55,169 bases of DNA from G963674505 sp964575975 (GCA_964575975.1 CAZNTU010000012.1:1-55169), one strand, 5' to 3'. Positions 18,628 through 27,247 are shown, numbered from the stretch's first letter. Program-made: numbers and translations. Notes: generated from the letters alone by a model not told the origin.

Positions 18628-19122
18628 ATGACTTCAAAAAAAGAACTGCAGCTGGCGTATTGCGTGGCAATCGTTCTGTTGGTCGTGGGAGTGGCAAGCT
18701 ATGCGGCCTATTCCGCCAAGGCTCCCGACCAACCCTTGCGGGTAATGTACGAGAGCGCGGCGGGCAAGGTTATGTTTACTCACGAAACCCACCTGTCGGA
18801 AAGTGGTTATAGCCTCGACTGCTATACCTGCCACCATCATGGCGGAGAGACCTCGTCGTGCGGAACCTGCCATTTGAAAATCGATGGGGGGTTCGCCGTG
18901 TCCTGCTTGAAGTGCCACGAAAGCGAGGAGCACGCGGATCTCGAGGTCGCGTCCAAACAAGGGATCGATTACTATTCGGCGGAGAGTTGCGCGGACTGTC
19001 ATGAAAACGTCGGGGACATGACGGCCATGACGAGCGCGAATGCCTTCCACGGACAGTGCATCGGATGCCACACGGAAAACGAGGCAGGTCCTCAGGAATG
19101 CAATGAATGCCATTTGAAGTAG
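18628..19122 (+). CDS. six-heme c-type cytochrome associated with Rnf
   Basis: A 164-residue protein with an uncleaved-looking N-terminal membrane segment or signal (residues 10-29), then six CxxCH heme sites: C65, C78, C93, C121, C144 and C158 as first cysteines. Spacing and extra His residues (FTHETHL, CHHH) resemble class III (cytochrome c3-like) domains with bis-His ligation. It lies 108 bases before rnfC, as multiheme cytochromes do beside Rnf in Desulfovibrio and Methanosarcina. It probably exchanges electrons with Rnf on the outer side of the cytoplasmic membrane. ATG 18628 has AAGGA upstream. The heme count is read directly; the partner is inferred from position. Confidence 0.9.
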   Translation: MTSKKELQLAYCVAIVLLVVGVASYAAYSAKAPDQPLRVMYESAAGKVMFTHETHLSESGYSLDCYTCHHHGGETSSCGTCHLKIDGGFAVSCLKCHESEEHADLEVASKQGIDYYSAESCADCHENVGDMTAMTSANAFHGQCIGCHTENEAGPQECNECHLK

Positions 19123-19230
19123 ACCTTCCGGTTGAGAACCGCGAGAACCGTCGGTTGACGGCACACGTTGGTCGGGCTTCAGCTTTCATGATTTTAACCT
19201 GATTAGGCGAAACAACACAAAGGTTAGGCT

Positions 19231-20556
19231 ATGATTAAAAAATCTTTCATTGGTCTGTTAAAGCCCCGGATTGAAAATACCGTCCTTACAGACTCGGATC
19301 CTGCCTTGATCGACGTTGCCGTTCCCAAGAGGGCGACGTTGCTTTTGGAGAGTCCCTTGGCGCTTCTCAACGGGGACGTGAAAAAGGGAGATCTGGTTAA
19401 GACCGGGCAATCGATTTCAACCGCCGAAGGCGTATCCGCTGCCAGTCCTGTGACCGGCGAAGTGGCGGCCATTGCGCGATGGGCGGGCGACTACGGACGT
19501 CAGTACGCGGCGGTTACGTTGGATGTGGCGAAAAACGAGGAACTGGACGAGGAGTTCGCGGCCGTCTCGAAGGACTTGACCCTAGACGTCGCCATGAAGT
19601 ATCTTTCCGCCGTACCGGGAGCGCCCCCGTTGAACATGTTCAAGGACGATTCCCTGGACATCAAGGCCATCGTCGTGAACGGCATGGACGAGGACCTGAT
19701 GGTCTACACCAACCAGTACGTCGTCCAGTCCAGGGCCAAGGCTCTCAAGGCCGGAGTCGAGGCGATCAGGAAAATCGCGGGAATCGACGACGTGACCTTG
19801 GTGGTTCCGGAAAGACTGGCTTCGTGGGCGGCGTCCGCCGGCGCCCACGTCAAGGTGGTCGGCCCCGACTATCCCTCGGCCAAGCCCAAGATGATTATGA
19901 AGGACATTTTTAAGAAAGTCGTTCCCGCCGGTAAAAATCCCGAGGACTTGGGATATTGCTTCATGACGGCCGAGGCGGTCGCTTCCATAGGCGAGGCCGT
20001 ATCGACCGGAAAAATCCCCTCCAGGAAAATTCTCACTCTCATTCGCAAGGACGGGAGCACGACGCTCGTTTCGGCTACAATAGGAACTCCGGTGTCCGAA
20101 GTTTTCGACGCCTGCAAAATCGCAATCAACGAGAAGGACCAGGTGGTGTTCGGCGGCCCGATGAAAGGCGCGGCGATCTTCTCCGAGGATCACCCGGTGC
20201 TGTCCGACACGAACGCGATAATGGTCCAGGACAAAAACAATGTTCCGCTCGCGTCCGACTACCCCTGCATCAACTGCGGCGACTGCATCAGGATTTGCCC
20301 GTGCAGAATCCAGGTCAGCATGCTTGTTCGCTTCCTGGAAGCCAACCAGTACGAGGACGGCGCCGAATATTACGACCTGTACTCGTGCGCGGAATGTGGT
20401 CTTTGCGCCATGGTCTGTCCCTCCAGAATCCCGATCCTGCAATACATCAAGTTGGCCAAGTACGAACTGGATCGTACCGGAGCGGCCGAGGAAACGGAAA
20501 TGACGGAAGAGGAAAATCAAAGCACAGCGGAAGAGAAGGAGGCGGATAATGTATAG
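19231..20556 (+). CDS. rnfC: Rnf complex subunit RnfC
   Basis: A 441-residue peripheral subunit of the ion-translocating ferredoxin:NAD+ oxidoreductase, carrying the NADH/FMN site and Fe-S clusters. An N-terminal biotinyl-lipoyl-like domain (about 25-100) precedes the SLBB and NADH-binding regions. Two [4Fe-4S] motifs are visible near the C-terminus: CINCGDCIRICPC and CAECGLCAMVCPS. The tail is acidic (EETEMTEEEN). The start is ATG 19231 with AAAGG upstream. It overlaps rnfD by eight bases. First gene of rnfCDGEA. Confidence 0.95.
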   Translation: MIKKSFIGLLKPRIENTVLTDSDPALIDVAVPKRATLLLESPLALLNGDVKKGDLVKTGQSISTAEGVSAASPVTGEVAAIARWAGDYGRQYAAVTLDVAKNEELDEEFAAVSKDLTLDVAMKYLSAVPGAPPLNMFKDDSLDIKAIVVNGMDEDLMVYTNQYVVQSRAKALKAGVEAIRKIAGIDDVTLVVPERLASWAASAGAHVKVVGPDYPSAKPKMIMKDIFKKVVPAGKNPEDLGYCFMTAEAVASIGEAVSTGKIPSRKILTLIRKDGSTTLVSATIGTPVSEVFDACKIAINEKDQVVFGGPMKGAAIFSEDHPVLSDTNAIMVQDKNNVPLASDYPCINCGDCIRICPCRIQVSMLVRFLEANQYEDGAEYYDLYSCAECGLCAMVCPSRIPILQYIKLAKYELDRTGAAEETEMTEEENQSTAEEKEADNV

Positions 20557-21508
20557 GCAGAAAAAACTTATTGTCTCGCACGCTCCATTTCTTCATGACG
20601 GCGGAAGAGTTCCGGAGAGGAACGTAAACATACTTTTGGCCGCTCTTCCGGCAGTCATAATGGGGTGTTATCAGTACGGCATTCCCGCCATCGGCGTGAT
20701 CGCCTTGTCGGTGGCTTCCGCCATGGCGTGGGAACTAGTCGTCAACTATCTCAGAAAGATGGAACCGACCATCGCAGACGGAAACGCGGCCGTTATCGGA
20801 TTGGTTTTCGGCATGCTTCTTCCCGCAGGGGTTCCTTGGTGGTTCGTCATAGTGGGAACGTTTTGCGCTGTCGTCCTGGGACAGGCCATTTTCGGCGGAA
20901 TCGGAGGCAACCCGTTCAACCCGGCAGTGGTGGGCTCTCTGATTCTTTTCCTTTCCTGGAGGACCTATTTCGATTTCGACGTCGCATATGTCAATTACGA
21001 TCTTGCGTTCGCTCCGCTCTACCCTCTGACGGCGCTGAAATCCTTAGGTCCCGGCGCTATCGAAAATTTCAAGCCGGTTGACCTTTTGATGGCGAAGCAA
21101 ATCGGGGGAATCGGAGCGACTTTCGGACTGGGCCTGATCATAGGCGGTCTGTACCTGATCCTGCGGGGCATCGTCCGATGGGAAATTTCCCTGAGCTTTC
21201 TGACGGGTGTTTTCGTCACCGCATTGGTGTTCAACATGGTCGCGCCCGATAAATACGCCGCCCCCGTGTTCCATCTGCTGACCGGTTATACCCTGATCGG
21301 CGCGTTTTTCCTGGCGCCCGAGGATTCGTCCTCCCCGGTAAATTTCATTCCCATGTTGATCTATGGCGCTGTGGGCGGATTCATGACCGTTTTGATCAGA
21401 AACATCGGCGCCTACGTGGATGGCGTCCTGTTCGCGATTCTGCTCATAAATTTGTTGAGCCCGCTTTTTGACAAAATCAGACCCAAAGCGATTGGAAAGG
21501 TGGATTGA
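20549..21508 (+). CDS. rnfD: Rnf complex membrane subunit RnfD
   Basis: A 319-residue polytopic membrane subunit related to NqrB. Family motifs: SHAPFLHDGG near the N-terminus, ADGNAAVIGLVFGMLLP, GGIGGNPFNPAVVG and the C-terminal LTGYTLIGAFFLAPEDSSSPVN. In most RnfD proteins a Ser/Thr-Gly/Ala-Ala-Thr-Pro-Leu motif carries covalent FMN on the Thr; the aligned stretch here is APLYPLTALKSLG, with Tyr158 where Thr is expected. The following G-S-I-G-E motif is GGIGA. The protein otherwise looks intact, so the flavin may be bound differently or be absent. Confidence 0.93.
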   Translation: MYRQKKLIVSHAPFLHDGGRVPERNVNILLAALPAVIMGCYQYGIPAIGVIALSVASAMAWELVVNYLRKMEPTIADGNAAVIGLVFGMLLPAGVPWWFVIVGTFCAVVLGQAIFGGIGGNPFNPAVVGSLILFLSWRTYFDFDVAYVNYDLAFAPLYPLTALKSLGPGAIENFKPVDLLMAKQIGGIGATFGLGLIIGGLYLILRGIVRWEISLSFLTGVFVTALVFNMVAPDKYAAPVFHLLTGYTLIGAFFLAPEDSSSPVNFIPMLIYGAVGGFMTVLIRNIGAYVDGVLFAILLINLLSPLFDKIRPKAIGKVD

Positions 21509-21509
21509 A

Positions 21510-22097
21510 ATGCGTGATATGATGAAAATGGTCATAGTCCTGACGGTTTTGGCTTCCTTTTCCGGGGGCCTTTTGGCCGCAATCCGGAACAATACAAAGG
21601 AACAAATCGAGCTTCAACAGCTCAATTTCGTAAAGGGACCTGCCATTAAGGAGATTATGACGGGCTCCTCCAACGACCCCATAGCCGACAGGTTCAAATT
21701 GCAGATCGGGGCGGCAGAAAAGGACTTTTTCGTGGGCAAATTCAACGGCGAAGCCAAGGCGGTCGCGCTGGAAGGATTCGGTAAAGGATACGGCGGAGAC
21801 GTCGGTCTCATGGTCGGGATCAACGTGGCGGACGGAAAATTGCTGGGCGTGTCGGTGACCACCCACGCGGAAACTCCGGGCATGGGAGCAAAGGCCAAGG
21901 AAGATCCCGCGTACGTCTCCCAGTTTAAAGGTCTGAGTATCGACGGTCCCCTCGCGATCTCGAAGGACGGCGGTACGGTGAACGCCATCGGCGGATCGAC
22001 GATTACCTCTCGCGCCGTGGCTGGGGCAGCGACTGAAGCAGCCAAGATCTACAAAGAAAACAAGGACCAAATTTTGGAACAAATGAAATCCTTCTAA
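21510..22097 (+). CDS. rnfG: Rnf complex flavoprotein subunit RnfG
   Basis: A 195-residue subunit with one N-terminal membrane anchor (about 5-25) and an external FMN-binding domain. The covalent flavinylation motif is GGSTITSRAV, with Thr164 in the acceptor position, so this subunit keeps its FMN site. GVSVTTHAETPGMGAKA is the conserved region facing the flavin. ATG 21510 starts one base after the rnfD stop, with AAAGGTGG upstream; an in-frame ATG at 21468 inside rnfD is less likely. No apbE-type flavin transferase is present in the window. Confidence 0.93.
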   Translation: MRDMMKMVIVLTVLASFSGGLLAAIRNNTKEQIELQQLNFVKGPAIKEIMTGSSNDPIADRFKLQIGAAEKDFFVGKFNGEAKAVALEGFGKGYGGDVGLMVGINVADGKLLGVSVTTHAETPGMGAKAKEDPAYVSQFKGLSIDGPLAISKDGGTVNAIGGSTITSRAVAGAATEAAKIYKENKDQILEQMKSF

Positions 22098-22131
22098 AAA
22101 GGATTCAAATCTATATTCCAGGGAGAAAAAA

Positions 22132-22725
22132 ATGGCCAAGACATTAGCTCAGGAATTTGCAAAGGGGTTATGGGACGAGATACCGCCGTTTAAACTTGTC
22201 CTCGGTTTGTGTCCGGCCCTCGCCGTGACCAAGTCGGTGGAAAACGGCATCGGCATGGGCGTGGCCACCACCTTCGTGCTCGTCTGTTCGAACATTCTGG
22301 TATCCATGCTCAGGAACGTGATTCCGTCCAAAGTCCGCATCGCCTGCTTCATCATCATCATCGCCACCTTCGTTACGGTGGTCGAGTTGCTCATGCAGGC
22401 GTTTACCTATCCGTTGTTTCTCAAGTTGGGTATTTTCATTCCGCTGATCGTCGTCAACTGTATCGTTTTGGGACGAAGCGAGGCTTTCGCGTCCAAGAAC
22501 GGGATGGTACATTCGGCAGCAGACGGTCTTGGCATCGGGATCGGCTTTACCTTGGCACTTGCTTCCTTGGGCGCGGTGCGCGAGTTGCTGGGCAACGGGA
22601 CGGTCCTCGGAATGAATGTATTCGGCCCGTCGTTCGAGCCCTTCGGATTCATGGTCGAGGCCCCAGGCGCCTTCGTAGGACTCGGACTCATGCTTTGCGT
22701 TATGAATTTCGTCGGAAAAAAATAA
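22132..22725 (+). CDS. rnfE: Rnf complex membrane subunit RnfE
   Basis: A 197-residue integral membrane subunit with six hydrophobic segments, homologous to RnfA and NqrD. The conserved half-channel motifs are LGLCPALAVTKSVENG and VVNCIVLGRSEAFA; the Cys residues in these motifs (LC, NC) are those that hold the intramembrane Fe-S cluster between RnfA and RnfE. ATG 22132 has GGGAG upstream. It is 34 bases after rnfG and 13 bases before rnfA. Confidence 0.95.
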   Translation: MAKTLAQEFAKGLWDEIPPFKLVLGLCPALAVTKSVENGIGMGVATTFVLVCSNILVSMLRNVIPSKVRIACFIIIIATFVTVVELLMQAFTYPLFLKLGIFIPLIVVNCIVLGRSEAFASKNGMVHSAADGLGIGIGFTLALASLGAVRELLGNGTVLGMNVFGPSFEPFGFMVEAPGAFVGLGLMLCVMNFVGKK

Positions 22726-22738
22726 ATAGGAGAGCATC

Positions 22739-23314
22739 ATGGGCGACATCATAGTCCTTGTAGTAAGCTGTATTCTGGTAAACAACATTCTGTTGGCCCA
22801 ATATTTGGGCAACTGTCCGTTCCTCGGTACCTCGAAAAAGATGGAAACGGCAATAGGCATGTCTTTCGCCGTCGTTTTCGTTCTGGTCATGGCCGGATTG
22901 ATTACGTGGGTCACCAACACCTTCTTTCTGGCGAAATTCGGCCTCGATTATCTGAGGACCATCGCGTTCATCCTCGTCATCGCGTCTCTGGTGCAGTTCG
23001 TGGAGATGTTCCTCAAAAAGAGCATCCCAGCGCTGTACGCCGGACTTGGAATCTTTCTGCCGTTGATCACCACCAACTGCGCGGTCATGGGTGTTTGCCT
23101 CATCAACATCAACGAGGAATACACCTTCATGGAAACCTTGGTTTCCTCGACGGCCTACGCCATTGGCTTCGGTTTGGCGCTGATTTTGTTCGCGGGCGTT
23201 CGGGAGCGCATCCTGCTCGCCAGAGTTCCCAAGCCGTTGCAGGATACTTCCATAGGATTGGTAACGGCAGGAATTTTGTCCCTTGCGTTCTTCGCGTTCA
23301 AAGGGATGGTGTAG
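22739..23314 (+). CDS. rnfA: Rnf complex membrane subunit RnfA
   Basis: A 191-residue membrane protein with six segments, the inverted-topology partner of RnfE. Visible motifs: NNILLAQYLGNCPFLGTSKK and ITTNCAVMGVCLIN, with the two Cys that join the RnfA/RnfE intramembrane cluster, and FGLALILFAGVRERI. ATG 22739 has AGGAGAG upstream. A hairpin terminator follows ten bases after the stop, so rnfA ends this transcript rather than running into rnfB. Confidence 0.95.
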   Translation: MGDIIVLVVSCILVNNILLAQYLGNCPFLGTSKKMETAIGMSFAVVFVLVMAGLITWVTNTFFLAKFGLDYLRTIAFILVIASLVQFVEMFLKKSIPALYAGLGIFLPLITTNCAVMGVCLININEEYTFMETLVSSTAYAIGFGLALILFAGVRERILLARVPKPLQDTSIGLVTAGILSLAFFAFKGMV

Positions 23315-23323
23315 GGGTTTCAG

Positions 23324-23351
23324 GCCGCGAGCGGGTTCGCTCGCGGCTTTT
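23324..23351 (+). terminator. intrinsic terminator after rnfA
   Basis: A perfect 9-bp GC stem (GCCGCGAGC / GCTCGCGGC), six-base loop, followed directly by TTTT. It closes the cytochrome-rnfCDGEA unit and separates it from rnfB. Confidence 0.75.
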
Positions 23352-23466
23352 CCACTTTTAGGACCTTTTACGGAATTCTAACGAACGATCCTGAAACTGC
23401 CGACGCCGAGCACGCCGGTTTTTGGAATCTACTGGCAATAGAGAAACTGAAACGGCTATGGGGGAA

Positions 23467-23496
23467 TGGACGTTTCGGATTGCAAGGCCTTATAAT
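23467..23496 (+). promoter_or_regulatory. candidate promoter of the rnfB fusion gene
   Basis: TGGACG (4 of 6 to the -35 consensus), an 18-base spacer and a perfect TATAAT at 23491-23496. It lies downstream of the rnfA terminator and about 215 bases before the chosen rnfB start, leaving a long leader. Confidence 0.5.
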
Positions 23497-23531
23497 AATT
23501 GCCGATTCGGCTCCTTAAACCTTTATTTTTC

Positions 23532-23543
23532 CATACCGGTATG
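23532..23543. promoter_or_regulatory. 12-bp palindrome in the rnfB leader
   Basis: CATACCGGTATG is a perfect dyad, about 36 bases past the candidate -10. Its place suggests an operator for a dimeric regulator of the rnfB fusion gene; no regulator is identified. Confidence 0.4.
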
Positions 23544-23709
23544 TTAAATTTGCGAAAAGCCGATGATCAGTCAGGCGAAAGTTTCTTCCAAAAGGAATTT
23601 TTAAAAGATAGCCGCGAGGCCAATGGGGGTTCTATGGCTTCCGGTTATTTTTTTTGCCGGCATCGGAAGTGTCGGACATTCGTTACAATGCAACTTTAAG
23701 GAGGTTGAC

Positions 23710-25803
23710 GTGATAGAAGCCGTATTATTTATGCTCGGATTGGGGGTGTCTTGCGGAGGAATCCTGAGCGCCGCCTCGAAGATATTCTACGTTTACGAAG
23801 ACCCTAGGATCGCGCAGGTGGAGTCCAGCATGGCCGGCGCCAACTGCGGCGGATGCGGATTCGCCGGTTGCGCGGCGGCGGCGGCGGCTGTCGTCGCCGG
23901 AAAAGTGCCCCCCAGCGTATGTATCGTGGGCGGAGCCGAAGTCGCCGCGGCCGTAGCGGCAATAATGGGAATGGACCCCGGAACCGCCGAACCGCTGAAA
24001 TCCACAAACACCTGCCAAGGCGGATTCCGGGCGGACGACAAGTTTTTCTATTCCGGCGTCAACAGCTGCAAGGCTTTGGCCGCACTGTACGAAGGAAAGC
24101 GCGTATGCTCCATCGGGTGCTTGGGCATGGGCGACTGCATCAAGGCGTGCAATTTCGGCGCGATCGAAATGGGCAAGGACGGATACCCGGTCGTTCTGGA
24201 GGAAAAATGCGTTGGGTGCGGTGCCTGTCTCAAGGTTTGCCCCAAGGACATTATCAAGATCAGGACCATGTCCGAGCGTCTGCTCGAACTCAACAAGGAA
24301 AGCGACGCCTTGGCGCCCTGCCAGCAGACCTGTCCCGCGGAAATCGACATTCAGCAATACATTGCGCAAATACGAAAAGGCGATTACGAAGGGGCCGTCC
24401 ACACGATTCGGGAGAGAAACCCGCTCCTGCTATCCTGCGGACGCGTATGCCCGCATCCCTGCGAAAACTACTGCCGCCGGGGCATCGAGGACGAGGCAGT
24501 TTCGATCAACCAGTTGAAACGTTTCGTGGCCGACTACGAGATGAACTCCGGAAAACGGCTCCCGATTCCTTGCGCGCCAGACACATACAAGAAAGTCGCC
24601 GTGGTGGGCGGCGGTCCGGCCGGTTTGAGCTGCGCGTATTTCTTGAGAAGGCTCGGCCATTCGGTCACCATCTACGACGACAACCCCGAGCTTGGCGGTA
24701 TGATTCGCTACGGCATCCCGGAATACCGTCTTCCCAAGGAAGTTTTGAAATGGGAGACCGACGGCATCTTGAATCTCGGCATCGAGGCCAAGATGAACAT
24801 GAAGCTGGGCAAGGATTTCACGGTGGGCAAGCTCAGGGAAGAGGGATACGACGCCGTTTTCCTCGGAGTCGGCGCTTGGAAGGACTACAATCTGAAAGCC
24901 GAGGGCGAGAACCTGAAGGGCTGCTACACCGGCATCAACTTTTTGACCAAATTCGCCAAGCACCAGCAAGGACAAAGCAAAGAGGACGTTCCGATCGGAA
25001 AGAAGTGCGTTGTCATCGGCGGCGGCAACACGGCCATAGACTGCGTGAGAACTTTGATTAGACTCGGGGCTCAAGAGGTAAACCTTGTCTATAGAAGGAC
25101 ACGAAAGGAAATGCCCGCAAACGAGGTTGAAATCGTAGCGGCGGAGCACGAGGGTGTCAAGTTCACGTTCCTGGCCGCTCCCACCAGAGTTGTCGGGGAT
25201 GCCGAAGGAAACGCCACCCATCTGGAATATCTGAAGATGGAACTGGGTGAACCCGATGCATCCGGAAGGCGTCGGCCGGTTCCCGTGGAAGGATCCGAAA
25301 CTCTTATGGAATGCGACATGCTCATCACGGCGATCGGCCAGGGGCCGGATATATCTTTCAAAGATGCGGATATTCCCACCGTAAGGGACATCAAGGTAAC
25401 CAGGTGGAGTACTATCGACGCGGTGGATCCCATCACGCTCCAGTCGAGCATTCCTTACATATTCACTGCGGGAGACGCGGCGACGGGAGCATCGCTTGTC
25501 GTTGAGGCCATCGGAGGTGGGCGAAGGGCCGCCCGGTCCATCCATCAGTACCTGACTGGCCAGGAGGTCAAGGCCCCCGAGGACGCGCTCTTCAAGAAAC
25601 ACATACAGGGATCCGTCTTTAAGAACGTTCCGGGCGTGACAAAGAAAAAACGCGCGGAAATGCCGGAACTTCCTGTCAAGGAAAGGATTAAGTGCTTCGA
25701 CGAAGCCGACCTCGTTCTCCAGGAAAAGGACGCGCTCCAAGAGGCGAATCGTTGCCTGTCGTGTTGCAGGCTCTGTTACAACAAGGATATCGAAGCCGCT
25801 TGA
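23710..25803 (+). CDS. rnfB: RnfB fused to a GltD/NfnB-type NADPH oxidoreductase
   Basis: A 697-residue fusion. The N-terminal part is RnfB: a membrane anchor (about 2-20), the ANCGGCGFAGC cluster domain with a further Cys, then ferredoxin-like motifs CSIGCLGMGDCIKAC and CVGCGACLKVCP. From about residue 220 it continues as a glutamate-synthase-small-subunit/NfnB-like module: the Fer4_20 motifs CQQTCPAEIDIQQYI and CGRVCPHPCENYCRRG, the FAD loop VVGGGPAGLSCAYFL, the NAD(P) loop VIGGGNTAIDCVRT and the closing GDAATGASLVVEAIGGGR. A Cys-rich end (CLSCCRLCYNKD) finishes it. GTG 23710 has AAGGAGG five bases upstream and gives a normal RnfB N-terminus. The fusion would let NADP(H) feed or drain the Rnf Fe-S chain; that role is inference. 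Confidence 0.93.
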   Translation: MIEAVLFMLGLGVSCGGILSAASKIFYVYEDPRIAQVESSMAGANCGGCGFAGCAAAAAAVVAGKVPPSVCIVGGAEVAAAVAAIMGMDPGTAEPLKSTNTCQGGFRADDKFFYSGVNSCKALAALYEGKRVCSIGCLGMGDCIKACNFGAIEMGKDGYPVVLEEKCVGCGACLKVCPKDIIKIRTMSERLLELNKESDALAPCQQTCPAEIDIQQYIAQIRKGDYEGAVHTIRERNPLLLSCGRVCPHPCENYCRRGIEDEAVSINQLKRFVADYEMNSGKRLPIPCAPDTYKKVAVVGGGPAGLSCAYFLRRLGHSVTIYDDNPELGGMIRYGIPEYRLPKEVLKWETDGILNLGIEAKMNMKLGKDFTVGKLREEGYDAVFLGVGAWKDYNLKAEGENLKGCYTGINFLTKFAKHQQGQSKEDVPIGKKCVVIGGGNTAIDCVRTLIRLGAQEVNLVYRRTRKEMPANEVEIVAAEHEGVKFTFLAAPTRVVGDAEGNATHLEYLKMELGEPDASGRRRPVPVEGSETLMECDMLITAIGQGPDISFKDADIPTVRDIKVTRWSTIDAVDPITLQSSIPYIFTAGDAATGASLVVEAIGGGRRAARSIHQYLTGQEVKAPEDALFKKHIQGSVFKNVPGVTKKKRAEMPELPVKERIKCFDEADLVLQEKDALQEANRCLSCCRLCYNKDIEAA

Positions 25804-25832
25804 CTTGCGGTTTCAGATAAGGCTTGAAAAAG

Positions 25833-25876
25833 GCCTCGCCGTACCATTCCAAAGGAATGAACGGCGAGGCTTTTTT
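25833..25876 (+). terminator. strong intrinsic terminator after the rnfB fusion
   Basis: A perfect 10-bp stem (GCCTCGCCGT / ACGGCGAGGC) extended by an inner ATTCC/GGAAT stem around an AAA loop, followed by six T. It begins 30 bases after the stop codon. Confidence 0.9.
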
Positions 25877-26348
25877 GTTCGAAGGGCGTGCCTCGGGGGC
25901 GACACATGCTTTCCCACGTTTTCCACTTCGAGGTTGCGGGTTTTGAAGGCCGCGCATTGCAAAACGAAGCTCAAATAAAAATCCCGGCAAAAGTCCGCCG
26001 CCCATCTCTTTCCTTCCGCAATAGGGAATCAATACATCATTCATATGGGAGACCAGGTTGTACATGCGTTGCAACAAAAAGGCCGGGGTTTCCGATTTTT
26101 TCCTTGAGATAAATTCGCATAATGTTTTTTGAAGATCGTATCGCAAGAGAACAGGCATCGACTGGCATCGATTTGCGTGGCAAAGCTCCGCGATTTATCG
26201 AAAAAGATGGATTTTTCGGTTGCCTTTTGCAATTTGAGGTCGAAATCGATAAAATGCAACGGAACATGCGATACCGATGTCCGAGCATACACGGCGCCGC
26301 GGCGGTGGAGGGAACAATCATGCGGCGGAGAAAGGGGATGAATAAAAA
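25877..26348. other. gene-poor stretch between terminator and next gene
   Basis: About 470 bases with only short, unrecognisable open frames on both strands. It has several AT-rich patches and no clear promoter or repeat that I can defend. Confidence 0.5.
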
Positions 26349-27110
26349 ATGGGAAAACACTTGGAGGGAATCCGGTTTTTGGAAGGAACGACCGAGATTT
26401 TGATCGTCGCGCCTCACGGCCCGATCATAAACGGCGAATATCTGAACGACGCCCGGACCGGGATAATTGCCGAAAAAATTCAAAGGGAACTCGGCTGTAC
26501 CGCAATAATCAACGACCGCTTCGTCAAGCCCGCAGCCGAGGCTCCCCGGAGCCGAGCCGATTTCCGGCTGGACCTGTTCCGGACAGATCACGGGCGAAAG
26601 GTCTCCGGATATCTCGATCAAATCAAGGGGATCGTCGATCAAGATGGAAAAACGCTGGTGCTCTGGGTGCATGGCATCTCGGACAAGTTCGCTATCGAGC
26701 GGGGAATGGAGCATATAGAAAAGGGCCTGTTTTCAGGGAAACCCGGGGAGCTTCACGCCCTGGTGGGATACGGGCAGGGTGGGGATCCGAAAACAGGCGA
26801 GGAAAACGACAGCTTGACGGCTTCCCGTTCCTCGGTCGAAGCTTTTTGCGAAAAGCTTTCTTCGCAAGGGATGACCACGATTCCCACCCATCCGGAGGCG
26901 TCCAACTACCGAGGCAGAGACGGGAAACGTCTGAACCAATGGTTCGTGCGGTCGGGATACGGATTCGAACGGGTAGAATCGATGCAGCTGGAAATCGGAG
27001 AACGCGGCTTCAGGGACTCCGTGGAAAACGCCAAAAGATGCGGCGAAGTCGTTGCAAGAGCATTGGCGGATTTTCGCAGTAGACGACAAAATCGATCCCG
27101 CGCGATTTAG
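26349..27110 (+). CDS. N-formylglutamate amidohydrolase-like protein (putative)
   Basis: A 253-residue soluble protein. The N-terminal LIVAPHGPIINGEYLNDARTG and the C-terminal ESMQLEI-x-R stretch resemble the ends of the N-formylglutamate amidohydrolase family (PF05013), where HG and E/R residues line a zinc site; a middle WVHGISD could supply another His. The overall match is loose and the usual His-Gly-Gly is HGP, so the family call is tentative and no substrate is proposed. It starts at ATG 26349 and its stop is followed after two bases by an open frame leading into the diguanylate cyclase gene, so the two are probably cotranscribed. Confidence 0.5.
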   Translation: MGKHLEGIRFLEGTTEILIVAPHGPIINGEYLNDARTGIIAEKIQRELGCTAIINDRFVKPAAEAPRSRADFRLDLFRTDHGRKVSGYLDQIKGIVDQDGKTLVLWVHGISDKFAIERGMEHIEKGLFSGKPGELHALVGYGQGGDPKTGEENDSLTASRSSVEAFCEKLSSQGMTTIPTHPEASNYRGRDGKRLNQWFVRSGYGFERVESMQLEIGERGFRDSVENAKRCGEVVARALADFRSRRQNRSRAI

Positions 27111-27247
27111 AGTTGCAGCATCCGGTAGGAGATCCCTTGCGATCAAGCCAAGTTTTGATCGACCTGACGAATGACACGGTTTCGAATTGGATGGGGGGAG
27201 CTTTTACAAATTGCGGAAAAACTTGGTTTGGAAATGCAGGTGCGAAC

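Larger units (their letters stand above)
23315..23709. other. intergenic region between rnfA and the rnfB fusion
   Basis: 395 bases without a gene. It holds a terminator for the upstream rnf operon, a candidate sigma-70-like promoter and a 12-bp palindrome, each listed separately. Short open frames here have no recognisable product. Confidence 0.7.
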
